Origin: Bog-473 sp963783245
GTDB lineage: Bacteria > Actinomycetota > Acidimicrobiia > Acidimicrobiales > RAAP-2
Direction: 5' to 3'
NCBI GenBank assembly: GCA_963783245.1
Contig: CAWAMS010000001.1
Coordinates: 595,912 to 659,911, forward strand
Length of the DNA stretch: 64,000 nt
Within the stretch, counting starts at the first letter, position 1. Every line of letters begins with the position of its first letter. Under the pieces are notes generated by a model. That model ran no database searches and was not told the origin of the DNA. It saw only the letters and a program-made list of their open reading frames with translations. The position numbers and the translations under genes are program-made. Below are positions 42,529 to 51,359 of this stretch, piece by piece.

Positions 42529-43761
42529 ATGCGTGCGCTGCTGTTCGGTGTGGAGCCTGACCCCTGGACGCCGTCTGACCCGACCAATCCGCTCATGGCG
42601 GGAATGGTCACGACGCCGATGAAGCTCACCGAGCTCGAGGAGCCCCATCCCTCGCGGTCCGACTGGGTCATGGCGAAAACGCGGCTGACCGGTATCTGCG
42701 GGTCCGACGCCAAGCACGTCTTCCAGGATTTCGGGGAAGGCAACGGGGACAATCCCATGAACGCGTTCTTCACGTACCCGACTGTGCTCGGCCACGAGGT
42801 CGTCGCCGAGGTGGTCGAGCTCGGCCCCGATGCCCGCGGGCTCGAGATAGGCCAGAGGGTCGTCCTGAATCCCTGGTTGACATGCGGTCCCCGGGGGATC
42901 GAGCCCCAATGCGCCGCATGTCAGGCGGGCGACCTGAGCCTCTGTCACAACTTTCTCCAGGGGCGGCTCGCCGCAGGCATGCACACCGGGCTCTCGCGCG
43001 ACGCCACCGGCGGTTTCGCTGAGTTTCTCCCGGCCCATGACTCCATGTTCATTCCGATCCCGGACTCCATTTCCGACGAGGTCGCCGTGATGGCGGACCC
43101 GTTTGCGGTGTCGCTCCACTCCGTGACCCGGCATTCCCCGCCTCCCGGCGGAAAGGCATTGGTCTACGGCGCAGGAGCGCTCGGAACGTGCGCAACGGCG
43201 ATTTTGCGGGCGCTGCACCCGGACGTCGAGGTGCTCGTGGTGGCCCGTTTCCCCGCCCAGGCCGCCCTGAGCCGTTCTCTCGGTGCCACCGTCGTCAATC
43301 CGGGGAAAGCCGGCGACCTCATAGAGGAGATCGTCGACTGGTCGGGCGGCACGCTCCTTCCGGCGCAGGGCGGGGGATTGCCGATGGCCCACCCGGGGGG
43401 CATCGACGTGGTGTACGACACGGTCGGAACCAACGAGACCGCCGAAGTGGCCGTGCGGGTGCTCAAGGCGCGCGGCACGCTGGTCAAGAGTGGCGTGAAT
43501 GCGCCCGGCCGTTGGGAATGGACTCCGCTCTACTTCAAGGAAATATCGTGGGTCGGCTCGAACGCCTTCGGCGTCGAGGAAGTGGACGGTGTCCGCATGC
43601 ACGGCATCCGGCACTACCTGAAGATGGTCGACGAGGGCCGTGTCGATATCAGCCCGATGCTGACCCACACGTTTCGCCTCGAGGACTGGCACAGTGCGTT
43701 CGAGGCTCTGGCAACGCAACAGGAGAGCGGTGCGATAAAGGTGGCGTTCGACTTTCGCTGA
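42529..43761 (+). CDS. Zinc-dependent alcohol dehydrogenase (MDR family)
   Basis: A 410-residue medium-chain dehydrogenase. GICGSDAKHVF holds the catalytic zinc Cys, YPTVLGHEVVAEVVELG the His/Glu pair, and VYGAGALGTCATAILRAL the NAD loop. The structural-zinc loop is partly present (QCAACQAGDLSLC). An insertion around residues 280-300 (GGTLLPAQGGGLPMAH) is unusual. ATG 42529 is preceded by a strong AAGGAGGG at 42514-42521. A downstream aldehyde dehydrogenase and SDR suggest an alcohol/aldehyde oxidation set, though tag lies between them on the other strand. Confidence 0.88.
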   Translation: MRALLFGVEPDPWTPSDPTNPLMAGMVTTPMKLTELEEPHPSRSDWVMAKTRLTGICGSDAKHVFQDFGEGNGDNPMNAFFTYPTVLGHEVVAEVVELGPDARGLEIGQRVVLNPWLTCGPRGIEPQCAACQAGDLSLCHNFLQGRLAAGMHTGLSRDATGGFAEFLPAHDSMFIPIPDSISDEVAVMADPFAVSLHSVTRHSPPPGGKALVYGAGALGTCATAILRALHPDVEVLVVARFPAQAALSRSLGATVVNPGKAGDLIEEIVDWSGGTLLPAQGGGLPMAHPGGIDVVYDTVGTNETAEVAVRVLKARGTLVKSGVNAPGRWEWTPLYFKEISWVGSNAFGVEEVDGVRMHGIRHYLKMVDEGRVDISPMLTHTFRLEDWHSAFEALATQQESGAIKVAFDFR

Positions 43762-43783
43762 CGCACCGAAGACCTGGGCGGTC

Positions 43784-44395
43784 CTACGTCAGCTCGGCAT
43801 AGCGGAAGCAGCCCACCACGTGATCATTGACCAGCCCGGCGGCCTGCATGTGTGCGTAACAGACGGTTGGTCCGACGAATCGAAAGCCACGCGCCCGTAG
43901 GTCGGCACTCAAGGCGTCGGAGGCCGGGGTCGTGGCGGGGAGCTGCTCGATCCGGCGCCACGTGTTCACCTTCGGGTGTCCCCCAACGAACGACCACATA
44001 TAAGCGTCGAATGAGCCGAACTCCTTTTGGACGGCCAGGAAATGACCCGCATTGCGCACCGTGGCCTCGACTTTGGCCCTGTTGCGGATGATGCCGGGGT
44101 CCAGGAGGATCTTGTCGATCCGGTTCGGGGTGAAGCGAGCCACCTTCTCCGCGTCGAAGTCGGCGAAGAGGCGGCGGTAGCCCTCGCGTTTCTTGAGGAT
44201 GGTCAGCCAGCTCAGCCCGGCCTGGGCCCCTTCCAGCACCAGGAACTCGAAGTGGGTGCGGTCGTCGTGCACCGGGACGCCCCACTCCGTGTCGTGGTAG
44301 GGCACGTTCCACGGACCTTGGGCCCATTGACAACGGGGGCGTTCGTCGGCGACGAAGGCGTCGGGATCAACGGGGGCGGATTTCGCGGGGGTCAC
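43784..44395 (-). CDS. tag: DNA-3-methyladenine glycosylase I
   Basis: A 203-residue Tag enzyme excising 3-methyladenine. CQWAQGPWNVPYHDTEWGVPVHDD at the N-terminus supplies Cys and His zinc ligands and substrate-pocket residues; NDHVVGCFRY near the C-terminus supplies the other zinc His/Cys. EGAQAGLSWLTILKKREGYR is the family signature. GTG 44395 has TAGTGT 6 nt upstream. Confidence 0.95.
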   Translation of the reverse strand: MTPAKSAPVDPDAFVADERPRCQWAQGPWNVPYHDTEWGVPVHDDRTHFEFLVLEGAQAGLSWLTILKKREGYRRLFADFDAEKVARFTPNRIDKILLDPGIIRNRAKVEATVRNAGHFLAVQKEFGSFDAYMWSFVGGHPKVNTWRRIEQLPATTPASDALSADLRARGFRFVGPTVCYAHMQAAGLVNDHVVGCFRYAELT

Positions 44396-44401
44396 AGCCC
44401 G

Positions 44402-44407
44402 ACACTA
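44402..44407 (-). promoter_or_regulatory. Putative -10 box (leaderless) of tag
   Basis: TAGTGT on the minus strand lies 6 nt before the GTG start of tag at 44395. Confidence 0.4.
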
Positions 44408-44492
44408 TGTGCCGGTGCCAGATGGCCGCGTCCCGACACCCCGGGGGCACCCCGGAAGCCGCTGCCCGCCCACCATCGGCAATGATCAGAGC

Positions 44493-45868
44493 GTGGAGAA
44501 CGAACAGAGCGGTACCACCCTCGTCCGGAATCCCGCGACGGGGAGGACATCACCAGTGTCCCCTCACTCAACGAGCTCGAGGTCGACGCGGCCATCGGTC
44601 GTGCGGCGACCGCCTTCGAGGCGTGGCGACGCGTTGCACCGGGAGACCGGGCACGCCTGCTGCGCCGTTTTGCCGCAGCGGTGGACGCCCACCGGGAGGA
44701 ACTGGCCATGCTCGAGGTGGCGAATGCCGGCCACGTCATCGGGAATGCCCGTTGGGAGGCGGGCAATGTGCGCGACGTGCTCGAGTACTACGCCGCCGCA
44801 CCCGAGCGGCACAGCGGTCTCCAGATACCGGTCCCCGGAGGTGTCGATCTCACGTTTCACGAGCCCCTGGGCGTGGTGGGGATCATCGTCCCGTGGAATT
44901 TCCCCATGGCCATCGCCGGGTGGGGGTTCGCACCTGCGCTCGCCGCCGGCAATACGGTGGTCCTCAAGCCGGCCGAGCTCACTCCGCTCAGTGCGTTGCG
45001 CATCGGTGCGTTGGCCCTGGAGGCGGGGCTCCCCGAGGGGGTGTTGCAGATTCTGCCCGGCAGGGGCAGTGTCGTCGGGCAGCGCTTCGTCACCCATCCG
45101 GCGGTCCGCAAAATCTGCTTCACCGGCTCCACGGAGGTCGGGCGGACGATCATGGCGGGCTGCGCCGAACAGGTGAAACGGGTGACGCTCGAGCTCGGTG
45201 GCAAGAGCGCCAACATCGTCTTCGCCGATGCCGACGTTGCGCTGGCCGCGGCACGTGCGCCTTCTGGCGTCTTCGACAACGCCGGACAGGACTGCTGCGC
45301 CCGCTCGCGGATTCTGGTGCAGCGATCCGTCTACGACGAGTTCCTCGCATTTTTGGAACCGGCTGTGCGCGGGGTGGTGGTCGGCGACCCCACCGAGGAG
45401 GCAACGGAGATGGGCCCACTGATCTCAGAGGCCCATCTGGCCACGGTGTCGTCCTTCGTGCCGGACGGGGCGCCGGTGGCCTTCCGGGGTTCGTGCCCCG
45501 AGGGCGGGGGAAACTGGTTCGCCCCCACGGTGCTGGCCCCGATCGACCCAACGGAGCGTGCGGCAACCGAAGAGATCTTCGGGCCGGTCGTCGTCGTCAT
45601 CCCCTTCGAGGACGAGGCCGATGCGGTGCGCCTGGCCAACGACACCCCCTACGGGCTGTCCGGCTCGCTGTGGACCCGTGACATCGGTCGTGCCCTGCGC
45701 GTCGCGCGGGCGATCGAGACGGGCACGCTGTCGGTCAACTCACATGCATCGGTCCGCTACTGGACGCCTTTCGGCGGAGCCAAGCAGTCCGGTATCGGAC
45801 GCGAGCTCGGGCCCGATGCCCTCGATGCCTTCAGCGACGTCAAGAACGTCTTCATCAGTTCTGATTGA
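44493..45868 (+). CDS. NAD(P)-dependent aldehyde dehydrogenase with a 5' frameshift
   Basis: The ALDH frame from 44545 onward is intact (EDITSVPSLNELEVDAAIGR ... to 45868): PWNFPMAIAGWGFAPALAAGN, catalytic Glu in VTLELGGKSAN, nucleophile Cys in FDNAGQDCCARSR and EEIFGPVVVV. The natural N-terminus lies in another frame: GTG 44493 gives VENEQSGTTLVRNPATG. The run ACGGGGAGGAC (44538-44548) has four Gs where five would join the frames, so a one-base deletion or sequencing error is likely. From the corrected start it would be about 458 residues. Without correction the first in-frame start is GTG 44681 (395 residues), which loses the N-terminal strand. Substrate unknown. Confidence 0.85.
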
Positions 45869-45927
45869 CCAGCCTCAAACGAGATGCAGCGCGTGCACCG
45901 AAGACAGTGCGGACCACGAGGAGACCA

Positions 45928-46713
45928 ATGAGCGACAGCATGCCGTACGCCCACCGGCTGGTGGGGAAGGTGGCCGTGATCACAGGCGGGGCGAGCGGCA
46001 TCGGGAAGGCGATGTGCGAGCGCTTCGCGGCCGAAGGAGCCAAGGTGGCGGTGGCCGACCTGGACCGAGCCGGAGGAACGGACCTGGCCCTGGCGATCGA
46101 CGGCATGTTCGTCGAGGTGGACGTCACCTCCGCCGAGGCCGTGGAGAACCTCTACGAGGTGGTGGCGGAGCGATTCGGGGGAATCGACATCTGTTGCAAC
46201 AACGCCGGCATCAGCCCGCCGGACGACGACTCGATCCTCGACACCGGCGTTGACGCCTGGCAGCGGGTGCAGGAGGTCAATCTCACGTCCGTCTACCTGT
46301 GCTGCAAATTCGGGATTCCCCATCTGCTGACGCGAGGTGGTGGTTCGGTCATCAACACGGCGTCGTTCGTCGCGGTGATGGGCGCGGCCACCAGCCAGAT
46401 CAGCTACACCGCGAGCAAGGGCGGCGTCTTGGCCATGAGCCGCGAGCTGGGTGTGCAGTTCGCCCGCCAGGGAGTGCGGGTGAACGCGTTGTGTCCCGGG
46501 CCGGTGAATACGCCGTTGCTCCAAGAACTCTTCGCGAAGGATCCCGCGCGTGCGGCACGGCGCCTGGTGCATATCCCGATGGGCCGCTTCGGCGAGGCTT
46601 CGGAGATTGCCGCGGCGGCCGCCTTCCTGGCTTCTGACGACTCGTCCTTCATGACGGCGTCGACATTTCTCGTCGATGGTGGGATCTCGGGGGCGTACGT
46701 CACTCCGCTCTGA
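45928..46713 (+). CDS. Short-chain dehydrogenase/reductase
   Basis: A 261-residue classical SDR: VITGGASGIGKAMCERFA (TGxxxGxG), NNAGISPPDDD (NNAG) and the YxxxK pair in SYTASKGGVLAMSREL. PGPVNTPLL and VDGGISGAYVTPL complete the fold. Substrate cannot be inferred. GAGGAGA precedes ATG 45928. It follows the aldehyde dehydrogenase by 59 nt on the same strand. Confidence 0.92.
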   Translation: MSDSMPYAHRLVGKVAVITGGASGIGKAMCERFAAEGAKVAVADLDRAGGTDLALAIDGMFVEVDVTSAEAVENLYEVVAERFGGIDICCNNAGISPPDDDSILDTGVDAWQRVQEVNLTSVYLCCKFGIPHLLTRGGGSVINTASFVAVMGAATSQISYTASKGGVLAMSRELGVQFARQGVRVNALCPGPVNTPLLQELFAKDPARAARRLVHIPMGRFGEASEIAAAAAFLASDDSSFMTASTFLVDGGISGAYVTPL

Positions 46714-46741
46714 CCACTCGTGCCGGCCACGTGCATCCCAC

Positions 46742-46777
46742 GCCGACACCGCGCCGACACCGCGCCGACACCGCGCC
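46742..46777 (+). repeat. 12-bp tandem repeat (GCCGACACCGCG)3
   Basis: Three perfect 12-bp units in the convergent intergenic region, shortly after the SDR stop codon. Confidence 0.85.
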
Positions 46778-46961
46778 GTGCCACCAGAGCCACCGGGAGG
46801 GGATGGGGAAGAGTTGGGGATTCACGAGAGCACGTTGGGGATGACGGAGGAAAAGGTGGGGAGAACGTCTGGATTTCGCGAAAACGCATTGACCTTCGGC
46901 GACGCAAAGAGCAAGGTTGCAGCAGTTCGGAGATGGAAGCCCGCCGAACCCTGACGGAGAG

Positions 46962-47071
46962 CCGCAAGGCAGGACGGAGGGAAGCCGGAAGGGAAGCCGC
47001 AAGGTGGACCGGAAGGTGGCCGAGAGAAAGCCGCAAGGCCGGATCGAGGGTCGGCATTGAGTCCCGCAAGG
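46962..47071 (+). repeat. Phased array of CCG(C/G)AAGG octamers
   Basis: Six octamers occur at 46962, 46985, 46997, 47009, 47031 and 47064. Four are CCGCAAGG and two are CCGGAAGG. Intervals of 23, 12, 12, 22 and 33 bp approximate multiples of 11-12 bp, so the sites would face much the same side of the helix. Confidence 0.7.
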
Positions 47072-47316
47072 GGCTCGCGGCCGGAGCGGGGAGAAGTTTC
47101 CGGCGACAGGCGTACCGTGTGACGGAATGGTGACTTCCCTGGAGCCGCCGGACCAGGCCCGAGCCGGGATTGTCCGACACGATCCCGGAGCGGTGTCGAC
47201 GGTGCGTCTCAGACGTAGCCCCGAGGAGCACGGGAGGCTTCGGCCGAACGGTTACTCGGGGTTGCGTCGCGTCCGGGCCCGTCTCACCGCTGCACCCCGT
47301 GAGGTGACGAAGCCGA

Positions 47317-48195
47317 TCAGGCGCCTTCGACCCCGCCCGAGGTCCACAGCGTGGCCGGGCGCTCCCCTTGGCTGACCTGGTGGGCCAGTTCGCCCTGTAC
47401 CAACGCGAGATCGTCGGGATGTGTGACCCCGATGCACCGCCCGCTCGCCGACAATACGGAGAACGGAGACGAGACGAGCGATGCGGCCACGACCTCGGGC
47501 AGCAGTATCTCGGCCTCCTCCGACGCGTCCGTTGCGGCCGCCATGGCCACGTGCAGCGTCTTGTGGAAGTCCGGGGTGAAGCCCCAGAGGTTCATCGACA
47601 CCCGGGCGTCGGGGGAGAGCTCTGACGGTTCCTGTCCGTCGGCCGAGGCGAACGTCCCGTCGGGCCGGGCCGTGACCAGGCGCCGTTCGTCGACGCCGAG
47701 CAACTGGCCGTCGGGGCCCACTTCGCAGATACCGCGGGTGACCGGGGCCTGCCCGATCACGGCGTCGGCCAGGCGGAAGCCGACCAGGGCATTGGTGGTG
47801 TCGAGGGCCATGAGATGCGTGGCCAGGAGTGCGCAGGCGGGCCGCCCGTAGATGTCGTCGGCGTTTCCCACACCGTAGGGCGTGTCGCCGACGTAGTCCG
47901 AAGCGCTCAAAACGGCGTGGACCGTGCCGAGAGGAGCGTCTTGGAGGGCGAAGCGGACGTCGACGTGCGAGGGCCACGTGTGCTCGATGTGGTAGCGGAT
48001 CGCCGGTCCCGTGGCCGGGCCCAGCACGAGCACGATCGTTCCGAAGCCGGCGGCCAAGGCATCGCTGGCGACCAGGTCGATGACCGCCTCGCCGCGTGGC
48101 CCGACTGGCGCCAGAGGTTTGACGCCTCCGTAGCGGCGGGCTCGACCGGCCGCCAGGATGACGAGGGGCGGGCCGGCCGACGATGCGGCGCTCAT
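47317..48195 (-). CDS. Nucleotidyltransferase (NTP-transferase fold)
   Basis: A 292-residue sugar-nucleotidyltransferase-like protein: LVILAAGRARRYGGVKPLAPVG is the LxAGxGxR...K nucleotide-binding start, YGVGNADDIYG holds the metal-binding Asp, and SMNLWGFTPDFHKTL is typical of NTP transferases acting on sugar or choline phosphates. The substrate is unknown. ATG 48195 overlaps the FabH stop (ATGA), so it is the last gene of the thiolase-FabH-nucleotidyltransferase operon. Confidence 0.83.
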   Translation of the reverse strand: MSAASSAGPPLVILAAGRARRYGGVKPLAPVGPRGEAVIDLVASDALAAGFGTIVLVLGPATGPAIRYHIEHTWPSHVDVRFALQDAPLGTVHAVLSASDYVGDTPYGVGNADDIYGRPACALLATHLMALDTTNALVGFRLADAVIGQAPVTRGICEVGPDGQLLGVDERRLVTARPDGTFASADGQEPSELSPDARVSMNLWGFTPDFHKTLHVAMAAATDASEEAEILLPEVVAASLVSSPFSVLSASGRCIGVTHPDDLALVQGELAHQVSQGERPATLWTSGGVEGA

Positions 48196-49118
48196 GGGCC
48201 CCAGCGCAGGACTGCGCTGGCCCACGTCATGCCCCCACCGAAGCCGGTGAGGAGGAGGTTGTCACCGTCGTGGACCCGGTCGTTACTGATCGCATCGTGC
48301 AGGGCGAGTGGAATGGAGGCCGACGAGGTGTTGCCGTAACGGTCGATGACGACCACAGTGCGCTCTTCGGGAATGCCCAGCCGCTGGCATGCCGCCACAA
48401 TGATGCGCAGGTTGGCTTGATGCGGCACGAGCAACGACACGTCCTCGGGGCCCAGCCCGGCATCGGCCATGGCCCGCTCGGCCGACTCGACGACCACCCG
48501 GACCGCTTTGCGGAACACCTCTTTGCCGTCCATATAGAGGGTTCCGCCGTGTTCACAGTAGAGCAGATGACGGAGCGACCCGTCGGAATTCAGGTTCCAG
48601 CTCAGGAGCTGTCCCGGCCCCTCGACTGGCTCGACGACGACGGCGCCGGCGCCGTCGCCCACGATGATGGCAATGGCCCGATCATCCATGTCGGTGATCT
48701 TCGAGAGCGTCTCGGACCCTATGAGCAGGATCGGGCCGGCGCCCATGGCGATCATGCCGGCGACGGTGACGAGGCCGTAGACGAAGCCCGAGCAGGCCGC
48801 ATTGATGTCGAACGCCCCGCCCTTGATCCCCAACGCGTTCTGGACGGTCGGTGCCGTGCCTGGGACGATGCCGTCGGGCGTTGTGGTGGCCAGCACGACA
48901 TGGTCGATGTCGGCCCCGGTGCGTCCGGCGCGGCGGAGCGCGTTCTGCCCGGCCTCGATGGCGAGGCCGGAGGTCGTGCCCCCGATGCGGCGCTCTCGGA
49001 TGCCGGTGCGCTCGGTGATCCAGGTGTCGCTGGTGTCGAGACTGGCCGCCATGTCGTCGTTGGTCACGATCTTGTCCGGCAGCGCAATGCCCCAACCGGT
49101 GATGCGGATGCCGGTCAC
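48192..49118 (-). CDS. fabH: 3-oxoacyl-[ACP] synthase III (FabH-like)
   Basis: A 308-residue ketosynthase III. The Cys-His-Asn triad is visible: INAACSGFVYGL, VPHQANLRI and YGNTSSASIPLAL. WITERTGIRERRI is the usual N-terminal landmark. It condenses an acyl-CoA starter with malonyl-ACP, or acts in a specialised pathway given its coupling to an SCP-x thiolase rather than fab genes. Both ends overlap neighbours by 4 nt. Confidence 0.9.
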   Translation of the reverse strand: MTGIRITGWGIALPDKIVTNDDMAASLDTSDTWITERTGIRERRIGGTTSGLAIEAGQNALRRAGRTGADIDHVVLATTTPDGIVPGTAPTVQNALGIKGGAFDINAACSGFVYGLVTVAGMIAMGAGPILLIGSETLSKITDMDDRAIAIIVGDGAGAVVVEPVEGPGQLLSWNLNSDGSLRHLLYCEHGGTLYMDGKEVFRKAVRVVVESAERAMADAGLGPEDVSLLVPHQANLRIIVAACQRLGIPEERTVVVIDRYGNTSSASIPLALHDAISNDRVHDGDNLLLTGFGGGMTWASAVLRWGP

Positions 49119-50314
49119 CGCGAGCCGGCCCCGGCGCGGACGGCGTGGACGCCGACGAAGCCGGCGTCGCCCTCGATGATGCCGCCCGTGTTCACGGCCA
49201 GCCCCAGGCGGGCCCCGCTGATCTGGCGCGCCCCGGCGCGCCCACGGATCTGCGTGGCGAGCTCGACCACTTGTGCGAGGCCGGTGGCGCCGAGGGGGTG
49301 GCCGCGGCCGACCAGGCCTCCGCTCGAGTTGACCACAAGACCGGGACTGTCCATGCCGGTAAGGCCGGCTTCCGTGGCCGGTCCGGCCTGTCCCGAACCG
49401 AAGAACCCGAGCGATTCGAGGGCGAAGATCTCTTCGGGGGCCGTGGCGTCGTGCAGCTCGACCAGGTCGAAATCCTCAGGTCCGAGACCCCACGCGTCCC
49501 ATGCCGCATCGGCGGCCTGGGAGAGGCGATCGTGGTAGTCGAGCAGTCCATTGCCGGAGCGGGCCACCGAACCGATAATACGGGGGGCGGAGGCGGGGGA
49601 AGAAATCGCCGCTCCCGCCACGACGATGGCAGCGGCACCGTCGGTGAAGGAGCTGCACATGAGCCGGGTCAGGACGCCGGCCACCTGTGGCGACGCCAGT
49701 ACCTCCTCCACGCTGGTCGTGCGCTGGCATTGGGCCAGCGGGTTGCGCGCCGCATGATCGAAGGCCTTCACCGCAGCCGAAGCCATCTGACGGGTCGTGA
49801 CGCCCCGCTCGGCCATCAGGCGCTGGGCCCAGCCGTTGTTGAGCCCCATCAGGATGCTGCCGGCCGGGTTTGCGTCCGCATGGCGCTGGTCGTGCAGGTC
49901 GTGCCGGTAATCGGCTGGCAGACCGTCCTCGATCCCTGCCATGGTCTCGCCCCGGTTCCCCGTCCACATCTTCTCGACACCGAGAGCCAGAACCGGGCGC
50001 TCCGAGGATGCCGCGACCATGGTGGCGAGATGCAGCGCCGAGCTCCCTCCGGCACAGGAGTTGTCGACGTTGACGATCGGCACATCGCTCAATCCGGCCT
50101 TGCGCAACCAGGATTGGCCGCGCACGCAGGCCTGATCGTTCAGCCGTCCGGCCGTCGCGTTGCCGACGATGACGAGCCCGAGCTCGTCGGGCGCGAGGCC
50201 GGCATCCGCCAGCGCCTCGTGGGCGGCCTGGTACGCCATCGTCTCGGGCGAAAGATCGCGCCGGCTCATGTCGGTCATGCCGGTGCCGAGGATCGCCACG
50301 TCGGTCGTTGTCAC
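49115..50314 (-). CDS. Thiolase family protein, SCP-x/lipid-transfer type
   Basis: A 399-residue thiolase-fold enzyme: VNVDNSCAGGSSALHLA carries the nucleophile Cys, VELHDATAPEE the active-site His and GGLVGRGHPLGATGLAQVVEL the C-terminal His motif. The second active-site Cys of degradative thiolases is replaced by a Gly-rich end (LAVNTGGIIEGDAG), as in SCP-x/non-decarboxylative types. GTG 50314 is chosen because the extension to 50569 overlaps the LLM gene. Its partner proteins (DUF35/OB-fold) are not adjacent; FabH-like and nucleotidyltransferase genes are. Confidence 0.86.
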   Translation of the reverse strand: MTTTDVAILGTGMTDMSRRDLSPETMAYQAAHEALADAGLAPDELGLVIVGNATAGRLNDQACVRGQSWLRKAGLSDVPIVNVDNSCAGGSSALHLATMVAASSERPVLALGVEKMWTGNRGETMAGIEDGLPADYRHDLHDQRHADANPAGSILMGLNNGWAQRLMAERGVTTRQMASAAVKAFDHAARNPLAQCQRTTSVEEVLASPQVAGVLTRLMCSSFTDGAAAIVVAGAAISSPASAPRIIGSVARSGNGLLDYHDRLSQAADAAWDAWGLGPEDFDLVELHDATAPEEIFALESLGFFGSGQAGPATEAGLTGMDSPGLVVNSSGGLVGRGHPLGATGLAQVVELATQIRGRAGARQISGARLGLAVNTGGIIEGDAGFVGVHAVRAGAGSR

Positions 50315-50339
50315 AGAGCGCAGGCTGACGTGAACGACG

Positions 50340-51326
50340 TCATGCGGAGACCGACGCAGGGATGGGCTGGGAGCGGGCCAGGAAGGCGACGCGCAACGAC
50401 CTGAAATTCCGCACGGCGCCGGTGCCGGCCACCATGACGATGATGTGGCGGGCCCCGGCTTCGACATAGTGCCCGAGTGCGGCGGCACACGTCTCGGGCT
50501 CTCCGGCCACGAGGTGGCGCTCGAATGCCTTGGGTGGGACGCCGTACATGTCCGACAACCACTCCGCACCGCGAGCAGGCGCTTCGTCGTCGGAGCCGAC
50601 GCGGGCGAAGATGACCACCGCCGGTTCCACGGCGTCAGGATGACGGCCGGCCGCTTCAGTCTCCTGCCGGAGAGCCGAGAGCGCCGGCCCGTAGGCGTCC
50701 GGGGTCACGAAGAGCGGGGCCCAGCCGTCACCCACCGCGGCAGCCCTTCTGCGCGCGGCAGGACTCGAGCCGCCTATCCACAAGGGCACACGGGGCGAAG
50801 GCGGAAGTTGGTGATAGCGGATGCCGGGTGCGCCCGATGCTCCGTCGGCCCCAGCCCAGGTCTCGTTCATTTTGGCGATGCCCTCGTCCATGAGGCGTCC
50901 CCGGCGCGTGTAGTCGACCCCGGCGCGTGCGTACTCATCGGGATGACTGCCCACGCCCACGCCCAAAATGAAACGGCCGCCGGAGAGGTGCTGGAGTGCG
51001 GTGGCCTGTTTGGCCACTGCGGCCGCCTGGCGCAGGGGAAGCTGCAGGATGCACGATCCGATCGTGGGGCGCCGGGTCGCGCCGGCGCCGATGGCGAGCG
51101 AGGTCAGGCATTCGTTGATGGGGTGCGGCCAATAGAGATGGTCGACCACCCACAAAGAGTCCGCTCCGGTCGCCTCGGACCGGCGGAAGAGTTCGGCCAG
51201 GTTCTGCGCCGTGCAAGCGGTATTACCAATGGTAGCACCGCTTTCATCAGGGAGTTCTTCCTGCAAGTTGGCCGGGAGGATGAATCCGAGCCTGGGAGCC
51301 AGCGCTCCGTTTCCTACCGGCGTCAC
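50340..51326 (-). CDS. LLM class flavin/F420-dependent oxidoreductase
   Basis: A 328-residue luciferase-like monooxygenase-fold protein: RLGFILPANL, EATGADSLWVVDHLYWP, RPTIGSCILQLPLRQAAAVAKQ, LQHLSGGRFILGVGVGSHPDEY and VPLWIGGSSPAARRRAA. This actinobacterial clade commonly uses F420, which I infer here. Substrate unknown. GTG 51326 has TAACAT 6 nt upstream. The thiolase starts 26 nt downstream on the same strand, so they may be co-transcribed. Confidence 0.87.
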   Translation of the reverse strand: MTPVGNGALAPRLGFILPANLQEELPDESGATIGNTACTAQNLAELFRRSEATGADSLWVVDHLYWPHPINECLTSLAIGAGATRRPTIGSCILQLPLRQAAAVAKQATALQHLSGGRFILGVGVGSHPDEYARAGVDYTRRGRLMDEGIAKMNETWAGADGASGAPGIRYHQLPPSPRVPLWIGGSSPAARRRAAAVGDGWAPLFVTPDAYGPALSALRQETEAAGRHPDAVEPAVVIFARVGSDDEAPARGAEWLSDMYGVPPKAFERHLVAGEPETCAAALGHYVEAGARHIIVMVAGTGAVRNFRSLRVAFLARSQPIPASVSA

Positions 51327-51332
51327 ACCGTC

Positions 51333-51338
51333 ATGTTA
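51333..51338 (-). promoter_or_regulatory. Putative -10 box (leaderless) of the LLM oxidoreductase gene
   Basis: TAACAT on the minus strand, 6 nt before GTG 51326; identical hexamer and spacing to the paaI-like gene just upstream. Confidence 0.45.
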
Positions 51339-51359
51339 CGCGCGGGGATAGTGCCGCGC

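Larger units (their letters stand above)
46714..47316 (+). other. 603-bp convergent intergenic region without a credible gene
   Basis: It lies between the 3' ends of the SDR and the nucleotidyltransferase. I find no ORF with recognisable protein features; the long minus-strand frame here is low-complexity Leu/Pro/Arg. The region holds a 12-bp tandem repeat (46742-46777) and a phased CCGSAAGG array (46962-47071). No tRNA, RNase P, tmRNA or SRP RNA signature was found. Confidence 0.6.

Noticed and set aside
46962..47071. CRISPR-like array
   Set aside because: The shared unit is only 8 bp, spacing varies from 12 to 33 bp, and there are no cas genes in the window.
46404..47231. 276-codon minus-strand ORF covering the SDR 3' end and the repeat region
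   Set aside because: Low-complexity Leu/Pro/Arg sequence, antisense to a clear SDR, no start signal or family motif.
46714..47316. Housekeeping RNA (RNase P, tmRNA, SRP RNA)
   Set aside because: None of the conserved core sequences of these RNAs was found on either strand.
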